NCBI RefSeq assembly: GCF_045528445.1 | Contig: NZ_JBGQQU010000013.1 | Coordinates: 1-64,000 of the forward strand | DNA: 64,000 nucleotides | Direction of reading: 5' to 3' | From: Desemzia sp045528445 | GTDB lineage: Bacteria > Bacillota > Bacilli > Lactobacillales > Carnobacteriaceae | Shown here: one piece after another, positions 15,060 to 24,144 of the stretch | Layout of the letters: each line of letters begins with the position of its first letter | Numbering within the stretch: position 1 is the stretch's first letter | Made by a program: the position numbers and the translations under genes | The notes under the pieces: generated by a model | Told to the model about the DNA's origin: nothing | What the model saw: the letters and a program-made list of their open reading frames with translations, nothing else | Databases searched by the model: none

Positions 15060-15818
15060 TTATTGAGGCGCAGAGAATTCTTTTAAGGCACCTACTTGAT
15101 AACTTAAATAAGTATAATTTTGTTTTACATACATATCTTTTGGAGTATCTTCCGCGTCAGCAACTAAAATAACCGTCCGGGATCCTGCCATGTCCATGAC
15201 AAAATGTTGGATTTCTGTGCCGATGCCTTGACGTTGGTAGTCCTCTAACACAAAAAAGTTATCTATTTCTACAGTATCTTCCCCTAACAGCAAATCAACT
15301 CCGCCAACAGCTTGCTGACCTAGATAGGCGATGACTTGCTGCACCTTTGGATCATCAAAATCTTGTTCATAGAGTTCTTGTTTTTGACGAGCAAAGGTTT
15401 CACTGATTTGAATATCTTGAGTGCGATTGAGCTGCTTGAACACTTCTAGAGTATCTTCTGTAACAAGTCCAACAGTAACAGCAGAGTTTCTTTTTGTAGC
15501 TAAGAAATCTTTCGGATCGATAGCGTATAATTCTAAAATTTCTATTCCGTAACCATTACTGGATAGGTAATCAATAATGGGCTCTGTAAATCCATAGTCT
15601 TCTGGCCAATAGAATTTCACATGGTCCATTTTCATATCTTCATGGAATTCCAACAGTATTTTTTCAATTAATCGGAATTCTTCTAAAGTGGGCTGGTACT
15701 TTAAACGCATAAAATTATAATCATACATGAATAGTGCATCGTGATTGTGGTACAGCTTATAAAATTCATTTTCTTCAATTAACGTTGTTTTTGAAGTGAT
15801 GTTATCAAAAGTAATCAT
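15060..15818 (-). CDS. GNAT-family N-acetyltransferase
   Basis: This 252-residue protein has a C-terminal GNAT domain: VEIDNFFVLEDYQRQGIGTEIQHFV holds the Q/RxxGxG/A acetyl-CoA loop, and the following strand is TVILVADAEDTPKDMYVKQNYTYLS. The N-terminal 110 residues are a diverged GNAT-like module, as in two-domain members of this group. ATG 15818 lies 6 bases from GAGGG. Substrate cannot be inferred. It is monocistronic on the minus strand. Confidence 0.82.
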   Translation of the reverse strand: MITFDNITSKTTLIEENEFYKLYHNHDALFMYDYNFMRLKYQPTLEEFRLIEKILLEFHEDMKMDHVKFYWPEDYGFTEPIIDYLSSNGYGIEILELYAIDPKDFLATKRNSAVTVGLVTEDTLEVFKQLNRTQDIQISETFARQKQELYEQDFDDPKVQQVIAYLGQQAVGGVDLLLGEDTVEIDNFFVLEDYQRQGIGTEIQHFVMDMAGSRTVILVADAEDTPKDMYVKQNYTYLSYQVGALKEFSAPQ

Positions 15819-15899
15819 AGTAGACCCTCATCCATTTATATTTTGTTATGTTTAGTATACCGCCACATGAGAAGTAGATAAAGACATAATTAGACGGCA

Positions 15900-15932
15900 C
15901 AAAAAAATAAAGACGAATTAACCGTCTTTATT
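15900..15932 (-). terminator. Rho-independent terminator
   Basis: AATAAAGACG pairs with CGTCTTTATT around AATTAAC; on the minus strand it is followed by TTTTTTT. It terminates the remnant at 15952. Confidence 0.75.
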
Positions 15933-15951
15933 CAATCAATAAAAAAAAGAT

Positions 15952-16120
15952 TTATTGTGGATTAGTTGCTGCATCGATAACTTCTTGTGGAATTGTCATA
16001 TCGTTCGTTTCATTCAATTACCGTATTCATGCTCAATGTTCATCACTGAATCATGACCTTCTTGAACGCCGGATAAATGACTGTTCAATTCTTCAATAAT
16101 TGAAGTCTTTCCTTAACAGA
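15952..16120 (-). pseudogene. C-terminal remnant of an unrecognised protein, frameshifted
   Basis: On the minus strand one frame reads SIIEELNSHLSGVQEGHDSV then MNIEHEYGN and stops. The next frame over continues NETNDMTIPQEVIDAATNPQ and ends at 15952, just before a terminator. The two pieces look like one helical protein tail split by an indel near 16020. There is no start upstream except a weak AAGGAAAG context at about 16110. Family unknown. Confidence 0.45.
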
Positions 16121-16197
16121 AACAAAATAATTAGTCGCTTTCTTTAATAGAGAAGCTTATGGCATAATATAAGAAAACAGGTTAGTGGAGGGAAAAT

Positions 16198-17499
16198 ATG
16201 AAGAAACAACGAATGTACATCATTTCTTTAGATGCTTTTGGTGCAAATGACTTAACATACGCTAGAACATTGCCTAATTTTAAAATGCTGTTGGAAAGAA
16301 GCGCACTAGTGGAGAAAGTAGAAACGGTGTACCCTTCTTTAACTTATATGGCTCATACATCAATTATGACGGGAGTTTATCCCAATAAACATGGGATTAC
16401 GAATAATACATATGTGCAACCTGGTCGTAAGTCTCCAGATTGGCACTGGTACGCAAAAGATATTCAAGTTCCAACCCTTTTTGATGCAGCACACGAAAAA
16501 GGTTATAAGACAGCCAGTTTTCTTTGGCCAGTAACAGGAAGAAGCAAATCGATCGATTACAATTTAACGGAGATTTTTCCGAATCGTCCTTGGCAGAATC
16601 AAGTCTTGGTCTCTCTCTATTCTTCTACGCCCAAATTTATTTTCGAGTTGGAGCGGAAATTTGGTCGGTTGAGAAACGGGATTCAGCAACCAGAACTGGA
16701 TGAATTCTTAACTGCCAGTATACTAGAGACTATCGACACAAAGAACCCTGATTTAATGGCGATCCATTATGTTGAATTAGACAGCATGCGCCATCATTTC
16801 GGCGTACATTCCCCTGAAGCACAACAAGCGATTCGGAATATGGATAAGCATTTAGGGCAGATCATTGAAGTGATGAAGCGAAAAGATATTTTTGAAGAGA
16901 CCGTCATAGCGATTTTAGGAGACCACTATCAGATAGACACCCATACAGTGATTCATTTAAACAGCTATTTCCAACAATTAGGTTGGATCAAGACGGGAGA
17001 AAAGAAACAGCTTCTCGATTGGGAGGTTATGGCTAAAGGAGCAGATGGAGCGACTTACATTTATACAAAACCAGGAACCGATTTAGAAAAAGTTAGTCAA
17101 GCACTTGAAGAGTTTCCAAAGGGAATCGAAACGATCTACACTCAAGCGCAAGCTGATCAATTGGGTGCCGACGGATCTTGCAGTTTTTTAGTCGAAGCCG
17201 AAAGAGGGTACTATTTTGTAGACGATCTGGGATCTTTAATTGAACCAACGGAAGGCAGCGACTACCATAGAGCAACACATGGGTTTTCACCTACTAAAGA
17301 GAGTTATGAAACCATGTTGTTTCTTTCAGGACCAGGAATCGATTCAACAGCACTAGTGCCATTTGCACGTTTAGTGGATGAAGGTCCTACTTTCTTATAT
17401 GCGATGGGATATGAATTCAATCATCCTACAGATGGAAGAATATTAACTGAGTTGTTTCTAGAAGGGAAAGGGGAGGTTAATCGTGCAAGAAACCAGTAA
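16198..17499 (+). CDS. Alkaline phosphatase superfamily phosphodiesterase (nucleotide pyrophosphatase type)
   Basis: This 433-residue enzyme is of the type I phosphodiesterase / nucleotide pyrophosphatase family. Metal-site residues are visible: Asp in YIISLDAFGAND, the nucleophilic Thr in YPSLTYMAHTSIMTG with VYPNKHGI, Asp/His in HYVELDSMRHHFG, Asp-His in ILGDHYQID and His in YHRATHGFSPT. No signal peptide is present, so it is probably cytoplasmic. ATG 16198 follows GGAGGG. Its 3' end overlaps the start of the Atg22-like transporter, an arrangement suggesting that the permease handles a substrate or product of the enzyme. Confidence 0.87.
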   Translation: MKKQRMYIISLDAFGANDLTYARTLPNFKMLLERSALVEKVETVYPSLTYMAHTSIMTGVYPNKHGITNNTYVQPGRKSPDWHWYAKDIQVPTLFDAAHEKGYKTASFLWPVTGRSKSIDYNLTEIFPNRPWQNQVLVSLYSSTPKFIFELERKFGRLRNGIQQPELDEFLTASILETIDTKNPDLMAIHYVELDSMRHHFGVHSPEAQQAIRNMDKHLGQIIEVMKRKDIFEETVIAILGDHYQIDTHTVIHLNSYFQQLGWIKTGEKKQLLDWEVMAKGADGATYIYTKPGTDLEKVSQALEEFPKGIETIYTQAQADQLGADGSCSFLVEAERGYYFVDDLGSLIEPTEGSDYHRATHGFSPTKESYETMLFLSGPGIDSTALVPFARLVDEGPTFLYAMGYEFNHPTDGRILTELFLEGKGEVNRARNQ

Positions 17500-18748
17500 G
17501 AAGTTTACGTTTACTAAGCCGGAAAAAAGCTGGATTATGCAGGACTGGGCAAATTCTGTTTATTCAATTATGGTCACAACAGCCGTTTTTCCTTTGTACT
17601 ATAAAGCTATTGCGGAGGGAGCAGGTGTTTCAGAAGCTGATTCAACCGCTTATTTAGGTTATGCGAACGCCATTGCTACACTGATTGTCTCCCTTTTATC
17701 GCCTATTTTGGGGGCGCTGGCAGACTATAAAGGGTTTCGGAATCCTTTATTTACTTTTGGGACATTGTTGGGGATTCTATCCACATTAGGTTTTGTCTTT
17801 GCTCCAGAAGGTCAGTGGGGAGTGCTGCTCGTATTGTATGCTGTTTCTTCTATTGGTTTCAGTGCAGCAAATATTTTTTATGATGCTTCTATTATGGATG
17901 CTACCACATTAAATCGAATGGATCGAGTGAGTAGTGCAGGGTTTGGTTTTGGTTATATAGGTAGTTCGATTCCCTTTATTGTATTTATTCTATTCCAATT
18001 GACCGGCATATTACCGATTTCTCAAACAGCATTGATAAAAGGCGGATTTTTTATGACAGCTGTGTGGTGGTTTATGTTCACGATTCCGTATTGGAAAAAT
18101 GTGGAGCAAAAACATTATATTGAAAGACAGCCTCATGTGGTGCGCAATAGTTTTAAACGACTATGGGACACATTTAAAAATATCAAAGAATATAAAAATG
18201 CTTTTCTATTTTTACTGGCTTATTTCTTTTATATCGACGGTGTAGGGACTATCATTAAAATGGCTACTGCAGTGGGTGCGGATATAGGGATTGCGGGTAA
18301 TTCTTTGATTGTTATTTTATTGGTCGTTCAAATTGTAGCCTTTCCATTTTCAATCATATATGGAAGGCTGTCTAAAATATTGGGAAATAAAAAAATGCTT
18401 TATGTTGGGATTGCCACCTACATCTTTATTTGTATTTTTGCTTTAACATTAGATTCGTTAACTAAATTCATCATCCTGGCTGTTCTAGTTGGAACGGCTC
18501 AAGGTGGGGTACAAGCTCTAAGTCGTTCTATGTTTGGACAATTGATTCCAGGAGAAAAATCAAATGAATTTTTCGGTTTCTACAATATTTTCGGCAAATT
18601 CGCTGCAGTTATGGGGCCTTTCCTGATGGGGATAATCACCCAACATACGGGCAATTCTTTAAATGGTGTTTTTGCATTGATCATTCTCTTTATTATTGGA
18701 GGAGTACTGCTGTACTTTGTAAAAGATCCAAGAATCGCCCAAGAATAA
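17483..18748 (+). CDS. MFS transporter, Atg22/UMF1-like (YxiO type)
   Basis: This 421-residue protein has about twelve membrane helices. The opening WIMQDWANSVYSIMVTTAVFPLYY is the signature of the Atg22-like MFS subfamily, which in yeast exports amino acids from the vacuole. YANAIATLIVSLLSPILGALADYKGFRNP contains the MFS loop 2-3 motif. The GTG start (17483) follows GGGAGG and overlaps the phosphodiesterase by 17 bases. Bacterial members lack an assigned substrate. It is likely co-expressed with the upstream gene. Confidence 0.87.
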   Translation: MQETSKKFTFTKPEKSWIMQDWANSVYSIMVTTAVFPLYYKAIAEGAGVSEADSTAYLGYANAIATLIVSLLSPILGALADYKGFRNPLFTFGTLLGILSTLGFVFAPEGQWGVLLVLYAVSSIGFSAANIFYDASIMDATTLNRMDRVSSAGFGFGYIGSSIPFIVFILFQLTGILPISQTALIKGGFFMTAVWWFMFTIPYWKNVEQKHYIERQPHVVRNSFKRLWDTFKNIKEYKNAFLFLLAYFFYIDGVGTIIKMATAVGADIGIAGNSLIVILLVVQIVAFPFSIIYGRLSKILGNKKMLYVGIATYIFICIFALTLDSLTKFIILAVLVGTAQGGVQALSRSMFGQLIPGEKSNEFFGFYNIFGKFAAVMGPFLMGIITQHTGNSLNGVFALIILFIIGGVLLYFVKDPRIAQE

Positions 18749-18786
18749 AAGTACATGATAAACGTCTTTTCATTTATTGACACAAT

Positions 18787-18832
18787 AGCCACTCAAAAGT
18801 TAGGTGTTTTTCACCTAATATTTGAGTGGCTG
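18787..18832. other. Intergenic hairpin
   Basis: AGCCACTCAAA...TTTGAGTGGCT with an inner TTAGGTG/CACCTAA helix forms a long stem. There is no clear U-run on either side, so it may be an RNA-end stabiliser rather than a terminator. Confidence 0.5.
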
Positions 18833-18867
18833 TTGTGGTAGTATGGGCTGACTTTTGCAGCGCGTCT

Positions 18868-18905
18868 AAAAAAAGTGCAAGGACGATTTATCCCCGCACT
18901 TTTGT
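18868..18905 (-). terminator. Rho-independent terminator behind spx
   Basis: On the minus strand AAAAGTGCGGGG...CCTTGCACTTTT is followed by TTT. It also works in the plus direction. Confidence 0.7.
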
Positions 18906-19313
18906 TTAATTTGCTTCTAAAGCTAATTCTTGTTGTATGCGTTGGAATTCTACTTTACGGACGTCTCTTGGTAAGAAACAACGGATCTCATCTGAATTGT
19001 ATCCCACCTGAAGTCGTCTTTCATCAGTTAAAATAGGTCTTCGTATAAGTTCCGGATTTTTATGTATCAAATCCAAAAGACATTCCAGCGACAATTCCTC
19101 AATATCAACCGTTAAATTTTGATAAGCATGGGAACGATAAGAAATAATTTCTTCTGTTCCTTCTTCGGTTAATCTTAAAATATTTTTTAATTCATCAATA
19201 GAAAGCGGACTGGCAATAATGTTTTTTTCAATATATGGAAGATGTTGTTCATCTAACCATGCTTTTGCTTTTCTACATGAAGTACAACTTGGGGTAACAT
19301 AAAGATTAATCAT
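18906..19313 (-). CDS. spxA: Transcriptional regulator Spx (ArsC family)
   Basis: This 135-residue Spx binds the RNA polymerase alpha C-terminal domain and redirects transcription under thiol stress. The redox switch C10-x-x-C13 is in TPSCTSCRKA. The C-terminal RPILTDERRLQVGYNSDEIR and CFLPRDVRK segments are diagnostic of Spx rather than arsenate reductase. The length is close to the 131 of Bacillus. It is monocistronic with its own terminator, and the start has GGAGAG 7 bases upstream. Levels are normally set by ClpXP. The 380 bases between this gene and the terminator at 19696 contain no gene I can recognise. Confidence 0.92.
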   Translation of the reverse strand: MINLYVTPSCTSCRKAKAWLDEQHLPYIEKNIIASPLSIDELKNILRLTEEGTEEIISYRSHAYQNLTVDIEELSLECLLDLIHKNPELIRRPILTDERRLQVGYNSDEIRCFLPRDVRKVEFQRIQQELALEAN

Positions 19314-19695
19314 ATTTATCTCTCCTTTTACTATGTAGCAATTAGGGATAAAGCGATTTCACACTTAATGATAACTAGTTTATTAGAAAAAAGCAAGAAA
19401 AACGACTTTTTTATTTATTTTTTCTCATAATGAGTGTAGAAATGTTGACTTTCGATGGTTGTATAGGTAATGAAATTAGGTGAATAGATTGTGGTTGTTA
19501 GTGGATTTAAAAAATTAAGAGAAATACGGATTTGTTCTTAAGATGATGTTCAAGGGAAAGCTAAAAGGCGGTAGGGTGTATGGGAATAATAGTGATGGTT
19601 GTGGGATATGTCTAAGAGAAGGATGAACAGAAAAAATCGAAGATGCAACAAAAGGTGTCTTTATAAAGGTTAAGATCATTTTATCTTATTTAATA

Positions 19696-19731
19696 CAAAA
19701 ACACAATGGGGAAATCGTCATTGTGTTTTTG
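19696..19731. terminator. Rho-independent terminator, bidirectional
   Basis: CAAAAACACAATG pairs with CATTGTGTTTTTG across a 10-base loop. Confidence 0.8.
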
Positions 19732-19750
19732 CTGAGTTAAGAACAATTAT

Positions 19751-20296
19751 TTATTTCCAGACATCCAAGTATTTCTTTTTATATTTAGGTTCGTCAACCG
19801 ATTCAATGAGTTCAAGAGAAAGATTCTTCAAGTTTTCATCAGATTGAACAAGGTATAGTTTTTTTAAATCCTCGATAATGTCAAATCTTGTTAAGGTATA
19901 GTTCTTTTCAACAACACAATCTCTAAAACGATTAGTTAAATATTGTAAAACAAGACCCTTTTGTTCTTTACCCGCTAAAGCAATTTTCCAAATGGATTGT
20001 AGGGCATGATGAGCAGTAACAAATTTTTCGTCATAAGTTACTTTCCACACATCAGAAAAATCTGTGAGCATACGATTTTCGGGATCACTAATGGCCAAAC
20101 TAGCTAAAAACTGAGCCGCTCTGGATCTTCGATGATTGTTTTTATGCTTCAAATCACTTTTTAGATTCTCCCATACTTCGTAAGCCCAATCTACAGGTTC
20201 TTCAGTTATTTTGAGAATAGCGTGATAAACTGACAATTGTTTTTCTTTGTCAGTAGACGATAAGTCTTTAAAGTAAGATTGAATGGTTGTATCCAT
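19751..20296 (-). CDS. Helical-repeat (HEAT/armadillo-like) protein, unknown function
   Basis: This 181-residue protein is almost wholly helical. Helix pairs such as KEKQLSVYHAILKITEEPVDWA, NNHRRSRAAQFLASLAI, KFVTAHHALQSIWKIAL and NLKNLSLELIESVDE look like HEAT or armadillo repeats, which usually mediate protein binding. The start is ATG 20296, chosen because GAGGAGGAAACAAAT precedes it; the frame extends 29 codons further but without a site. There is no signal peptide or catalytic motif. Monocistronic. Confidence 0.65.
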   Translation of the reverse strand: MDTTIQSYFKDLSSTDKEKQLSVYHAILKITEEPVDWAYEVWENLKSDLKHKNNHRRSRAAQFLASLAISDPENRMLTDFSDVWKVTYDEKFVTAHHALQSIWKIALAGKEQKGLVLQYLTNRFRDCVVEKNYTLTRFDIIEDLKKLYLVQSDENLKNLSLELIESVDEPKYKKKYLDVWK

Positions 20297-20491
20297 ATTT
20301 GTTTCCTCCTCATAGAGATTAGAATGGTAGAGATGTATATAGAAGATAGATAGCGTTGTTTCTTCTCTTCTGTAGGATAACATGTTTTTCTTCCAGATTG
20401 ATCACTAATTAAAAAAAGTTGATGTAATAGAATGAAAAAAGCAGAGTTGTTGTAATAGGAACCTAAAACTATAAGGAATAAGTGTATTTTT

Positions 20492-20557
20492 TTTACTTCG
20501 TTAAAATTCGCGTTATAATGAATGCAATGAAAATAACCCTATTTCATTGCATTCATT
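20492..20557 (+). promoter_or_regulatory. Promoter with a large inverted repeat at the transcription start
   Basis: TTTACT (20492-20497), 16-base spacer, TATAAT (20514-20519). Overlapping the end of the -10, AATGAATGCAATGAAA (from 20517) pairs with TTTCATTGCATTCATT across a short loop. It may be an operator or a 5' mRNA hairpin; the ribosome-binding site of the DUF6508 gene lies just past it. Confidence 0.6.
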
Positions 20558-20579
20558 TAGAAGGAAAGGAAGTGTAGAG

Positions 20580-20969
20580 ATGGCGGACACAGAATCGCTC
20601 TTTGAGTATCTTTCTTATTTTAAGGAGACCGATCAATTATTCGCAGAAGAGATTCCGCAAGAAGAAATAGAAGGGGAAGTCATCCCGGGTTTCATTAAAT
20701 ACGATAGCAGAATCATTGATTTTGCAAAGAAGTATAGAGACTTATCTCTAGAAAAAGGAGATTATACGGATTATATTCATGATTTTTTGGTCTCTGAGCC
20801 TTCTAGTGAAGAATGGGAAAATTTCATTGCACATGCAGACTTGGAAACCATTCAATCTTTCCTAACATATTTTATTCGAAAAGAGCATTTTAAAAACGGT
20901 AAAATGAAATGGGCTGTTGAAAATGGTGTGATGTATCAATTACTTTATCGTTTAAAAAATGTTCTTTAA
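20580..20969 (+). CDS. DUF6508-like protein
   Basis: This 129-residue protein has a C-terminal block, FLTYFIRKEHFKNGKMKWAVENGVMYQLLYRL, that matches what I recall of DUF6508 (FIRQERF..G.WA.A...G.....L.RL). The N-terminal part is acidic. There are no membrane helices. ATG 20580 is preceded by AGGAAG. It is the first gene before the phasin-like / AarF-like pair, with its own promoter and hairpin. No function is known for the family. Confidence 0.6.
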   Translation: MADTESLFEYLSYFKETDQLFAEEIPQEEIEGEVIPGFIKYDSRIIDFAKKYRDLSLEKGDYTDYIHDFLVSEPSSEEWENFIAHADLETIQSFLTYFIRKEHFKNGKMKWAVENGVMYQLLYRLKNVL

Positions 20970-21052
20970 AACGCTTTCTCAATTTAGTGATATAATATAT
21001 CTAAAGAATTGATTCATTAAAAAGCAGTTCAATTTGAAAGGAGAAGATAGAG

Positions 21053-21361
21053 ATGAATGATTTGAAAAAAATGATATTAGCAGGTATTGGCGGAGCTTCA
21101 ATGTCTTATGACAAAGCAGAAGAAATGGTTGAAAAATTAGCCACTAGAGGTCAGATCACTGTTGATCAAGGAAAGAAATTGAGTGAAGAATTGATTCGCA
21201 AAGGCAAAGGGAAAATGAAAGACGACACTCTTGATAAAGATGAGATACAAGCAATCTTACTTCAAATGAATGTGGCTCAACGAAAAGACATTGAAGATTT
21301 AGAGTTAAAGATTGCTGCTCTAAATGCTCAAATGGATGAATTGATAGAGAATAACAAATAG
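21053..21361 (+). CDS. Phasin-like small coiled-coil protein
   Basis: This 102-residue protein has the layout of the short phasin-family proteins of Firmicutes: a start MNDLKKMILAGIGGASMSYDKA, then EEMVEKLATRGQITVDQGKKLSEEL and a C-terminal coiled coil DIEDLELKIAALNAQMDELI. Despite the family name there is no polyhydroxyalkanoate locus here. These proteins are regularly encoded just before an AarF/UbiB-type kinase, as here (10-base gap). ATG 21053 follows AAAGGAGAAG. It may act as a regulator or adaptor of the kinase; that is inferred from linkage. Confidence 0.78.
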   Translation: MNDLKKMILAGIGGASMSYDKAEEMVEKLATRGQITVDQGKKLSEELIRKGKGKMKDDTLDKDEIQAILLQMNVAQRKDIEDLELKIAALNAQMDELIENNK

Positions 21362-21371
21362 GGGTGATTTT

Positions 21372-22967
21372 GTGCCTTCAAGTGGAGAAAGATTACGTGA
21401 AATAGTGAGCATTCTGGGCAAGTATGGTTTTGGTCATTTATACAATACGCGCGTGCGCTCACAAAAAAAAGAACAAGACCCTAAAAATTTACGAAAAGCA
21501 TTTGAGGAACTGGGTCCCGGATTTATCAAAATCGGCCAAATTTTGTCTACCCGTAGAGATATTTTGCCGATGGAATACATTGCGGAGCTATCCAAACTGC
21601 AAGATGAAGCACCTTCTTTCCCATTTGAAGAAGCAAAGGCGATTTTTGTGGAAGAATTTGGTCAAGATATTGAAACAGTTTTTGAAACCATTGATGTAAA
21701 ACCGTTAGCTAGTGCTTCGGTAGCTCAAGTCCATCGAGGAAAATTAAAAACCGGCGAAGAAGTTGTGCTGAAAGTTCAACGACCAGATATCGAGACCAGT
21801 CTGTTGCAGGACATTGAATTATTCATCCGCATCGTTGACCGGGCTCCAAATGTGTTCAAAGATTTCTTGGTGAATCCCAAAGAAGCCTTTGAAGAAATAC
21901 GGCAGACATCTAAACGAGAGTTGGATTTTCGCAATGAAGCCAATGCTATCATGCAATTTCGGGAGTTGAACAAAGAAATTGCTTGTGTCAGTGTTCCAAA
22001 ATTGTATTTACCGTACCATTCAAAACGTGTCATTGTGGAAGAATATATTGAAGGGTATAAAATTTTAGACTCTGAAGGGTTAACAGCAGCTGGGTATGTA
22101 CAGGAAGATATTGCCCAAAAATTGTTGCTGTCATTTTTATCGCAAGTTTTTCGAGACGGTTTTTTCCATGCAGATCCTCACCCAGGTAATTTGATTATTA
22201 AAGAAGGCCAAATTTATTTTATTGATTTTGGGATCATGGGCTACCTTTCTGTTGAAAATAGAGAAAGTTTAAATCATTTGTTAAAAGCGATCGTCTTTAA
22301 AGACTTAAATCAGTTGATGAACACTCTTTTAAAAATGGGGGTACAACGGAAACGAATCGATCGTTCGCGTTTTTACGAAGATTTGAGTTATCTGGTTGAA
22401 ACCTATTTAGCAGCTAATTTCAGCAGTATTCAATTTGGGACACTGATTGCAGATGTTTTAGATGTTACACGCAAACACGGATTATCTATGCCGAGTGAAT
22501 TCACGTTATTGGTTCGCGCATTGACGGTATTGGAAGGACTGATAACAGAATTAGCTCCCAACTTGAATATCGTACAAATTGCAAAAGGGTATTTGATCGA
22601 AAGCGATAACTTTAAACTGTTTGAGCCCATAAGCAAAGAAAAATTATTATTATCTTCGCTGCAAATGACAAAAAGTCTAGTGGGTTTGCCTAATCAAATA
22701 AGCACATTGTTTGAGAATTTGAACAATGGTCGAACGAAAGTAAAATTAGACTTGATTAATATGGACGATAAATGGACCGGTTTAAACAAGATGGTTAACC
22801 GCGTTGTTTTTGCCCTTATTGTTTCTGCACTAATATTGGCGTCAGCATTGATTATCTTTGCAGCTGAAGGAACTGGCACATCGTGGTTAGGGATTATATT
22901 TTTCCTGGGAGCGGGTTTTTTAGGAATGTGGTTGCTGATTTCTATTATCCGATCAGAGAGGTTATGA
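21372..22967 (+). CDS. AarF/ABC1/UbiB-family atypical kinase
   Basis: This 531-residue UbiB-family protein shows the KxGQ motif (FIKIGQILSTRRDILP, about residues 50-65), the alanine-rich nucleotide loop ASASVAQVHRG, the ion-pair lysine in VVLKVQRP, the catalytic loop GFFHADPHPGN and the IDFGIMG metal site. The C-terminus has two membrane helices (about 470-495 and 500-525). Family members are ATPases linked to ubiquinone synthesis in Gram-negatives; in this quinone-limited lineage the role is unclear, possibly lipid related. The GTG start follows AGGGGTG. It forms an operon with the phasin-like gene and ends in a terminator. Confidence 0.87.
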   Translation: MPSSGERLREIVSILGKYGFGHLYNTRVRSQKKEQDPKNLRKAFEELGPGFIKIGQILSTRRDILPMEYIAELSKLQDEAPSFPFEEAKAIFVEEFGQDIETVFETIDVKPLASASVAQVHRGKLKTGEEVVLKVQRPDIETSLLQDIELFIRIVDRAPNVFKDFLVNPKEAFEEIRQTSKRELDFRNEANAIMQFRELNKEIACVSVPKLYLPYHSKRVIVEEYIEGYKILDSEGLTAAGYVQEDIAQKLLLSFLSQVFRDGFFHADPHPGNLIIKEGQIYFIDFGIMGYLSVENRESLNHLLKAIVFKDLNQLMNTLLKMGVQRKRIDRSRFYEDLSYLVETYLAANFSSIQFGTLIADVLDVTRKHGLSMPSEFTLLVRALTVLEGLITELAPNLNIVQIAKGYLIESDNFKLFEPISKEKLLLSSLQMTKSLVGLPNQISTLFENLNNGRTKVKLDLINMDDKWTGLNKMVNRVVFALIVSALILASALIIFAAEGTGTSWLGIIFFLGAGFLGMWLLISIIRSERL

Positions 22968-22970
22968 CAG

Positions 22971-23013
22971 GCTATTTGCCAGATGGATTTTATCTGGTCA
23001 ATAGCTTGTTTTT
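22971..23013 (+). terminator. Rho-independent terminator
   Basis: GCTATTtgCCAGAT...ATCTGGtcAATAGC followed by TTGTTTTTG. Confidence 0.75.
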
Positions 23014-23149
23014 GTCTTCTTTAAATTTGTGTTTAGTGTGATCGGAAAGTCATTTTCTAAAATGAACGGAATCAAAAGATGTCTTTTTGGATACCTCGCT
23101 AAACTCCCATAATTGTGTATAATAAAGAATGAGAGTGAGGAATTAAAAA

Positions 23150-24079
23150 ATGAAAAAGACATCTAAGAACACAAAGAATATAAAGAACACAACAAAGAGC
23201 AAACAAACGCCAATGCAATTTGTCATTAAAGAAGAAAAAGAATTATTGGATTTTCTATTGGAGAACAAAGTGAAAAGCAGCCGAAACTCCATCAAATCTG
23301 TTTTGAGTAGAGGCCAAATAACGGTAGACGGTAAAACTGTGAAACAATTCAATTATCCTTTGAAGCCTGGTCAAACCGTTAAAATAGCGGACAATAAAAC
23401 AGCTCAAATCCAAAGTGAATTGATGGGAATTTCTATTTTGCATGAAGATGAGGATATTATTGTGATCGATAAAGAAGCTGGCGTTTTATCTATTGCGGCT
23501 GGCCGTCAACAAGAAATGACAGCTCATAGACAATTAAAGATTTATGTCCAACAAAAAAATTCAGCTAACCGTATTTATGTTGTTCATCGTTTGGATAGAG
23601 ACACTTCTGGAGTCATGATCTTTGCTAAAAGTGAAGAAATCAAACAAAGATTGCAAGACAATTGGAAGACGATGGTTAAAGAAAGAATCTACACTACGTT
23701 AGTTGAAGGAGAAGTCAAAGATGAAACAGGAACAATCGAATCTTGGCTGACGGAAAGTCCTAAATCGTATAAAGTTCATTCGAGCCCTAGAGACAATGGC
23801 GGGCAACATGCAGTTACTCACTACAAAAAAATTAAATCCAATGGTGTGACCAGTTTATTGGAAGTACAGCTAGAAACCGGAAGAAAAAATCAAATTCGCG
23901 TTCACATGTCTGACATTGGGCATCCTGTGGTAGGAGATAGAAAATATGGTTCTACTACAAATTATTTGAAACGGTTAGGATTGCATGCTACAACAATTGC
24001 TTTTCATCATCCAACTTCGAGAAAATTAGTCCGATTTACTTCACCGGTACCAAAAGTATTTAATACCAAAATAAAATAA
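23150..24079 (+). CDS. RluA-family pseudouridine synthase
   Basis: This 309-residue RNA pseudouridine synthase has a lysine/asparagine-rich N-terminal tail (1-20), then an S4 RNA-binding domain (about 25-80: KVKSSRNSIKSVLSRGQITVDGKTVKQ). The catalytic domain contains VVHRLDRDTSGVMIFAKS with the catalytic Asp. The binding blocks LLEVQLETGRKNQIRVHM and GHPVVGDRKYGS follow. It acts on rRNA or tRNA uridines; which site cannot be told from sequence alone. Start ATG 23150 behind a GTGAGG-type site. Monocistronic. Confidence 0.9.
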   Translation: MKKTSKNTKNIKNTTKSKQTPMQFVIKEEKELLDFLLENKVKSSRNSIKSVLSRGQITVDGKTVKQFNYPLKPGQTVKIADNKTAQIQSELMGISILHEDEDIIVIDKEAGVLSIAAGRQQEMTAHRQLKIYVQQKNSANRIYVVHRLDRDTSGVMIFAKSEEIKQRLQDNWKTMVKERIYTTLVEGEVKDETGTIESWLTESPKSYKVHSSPRDNGGQHAVTHYKKIKSNGVTSLLEVQLETGRKNQIRVHMSDIGHPVVGDRKYGSTTNYLKRLGLHATTIAFHHPTSRKLVRFTSPVPKVFNTKIK

Positions 24080-24144
24080 TCAGTCTAAAGTTGGAAGAAA
24101 TAATTCCAGCAGTTCGCTAAACTAAACCAAGGAGGTTAGAAAAC

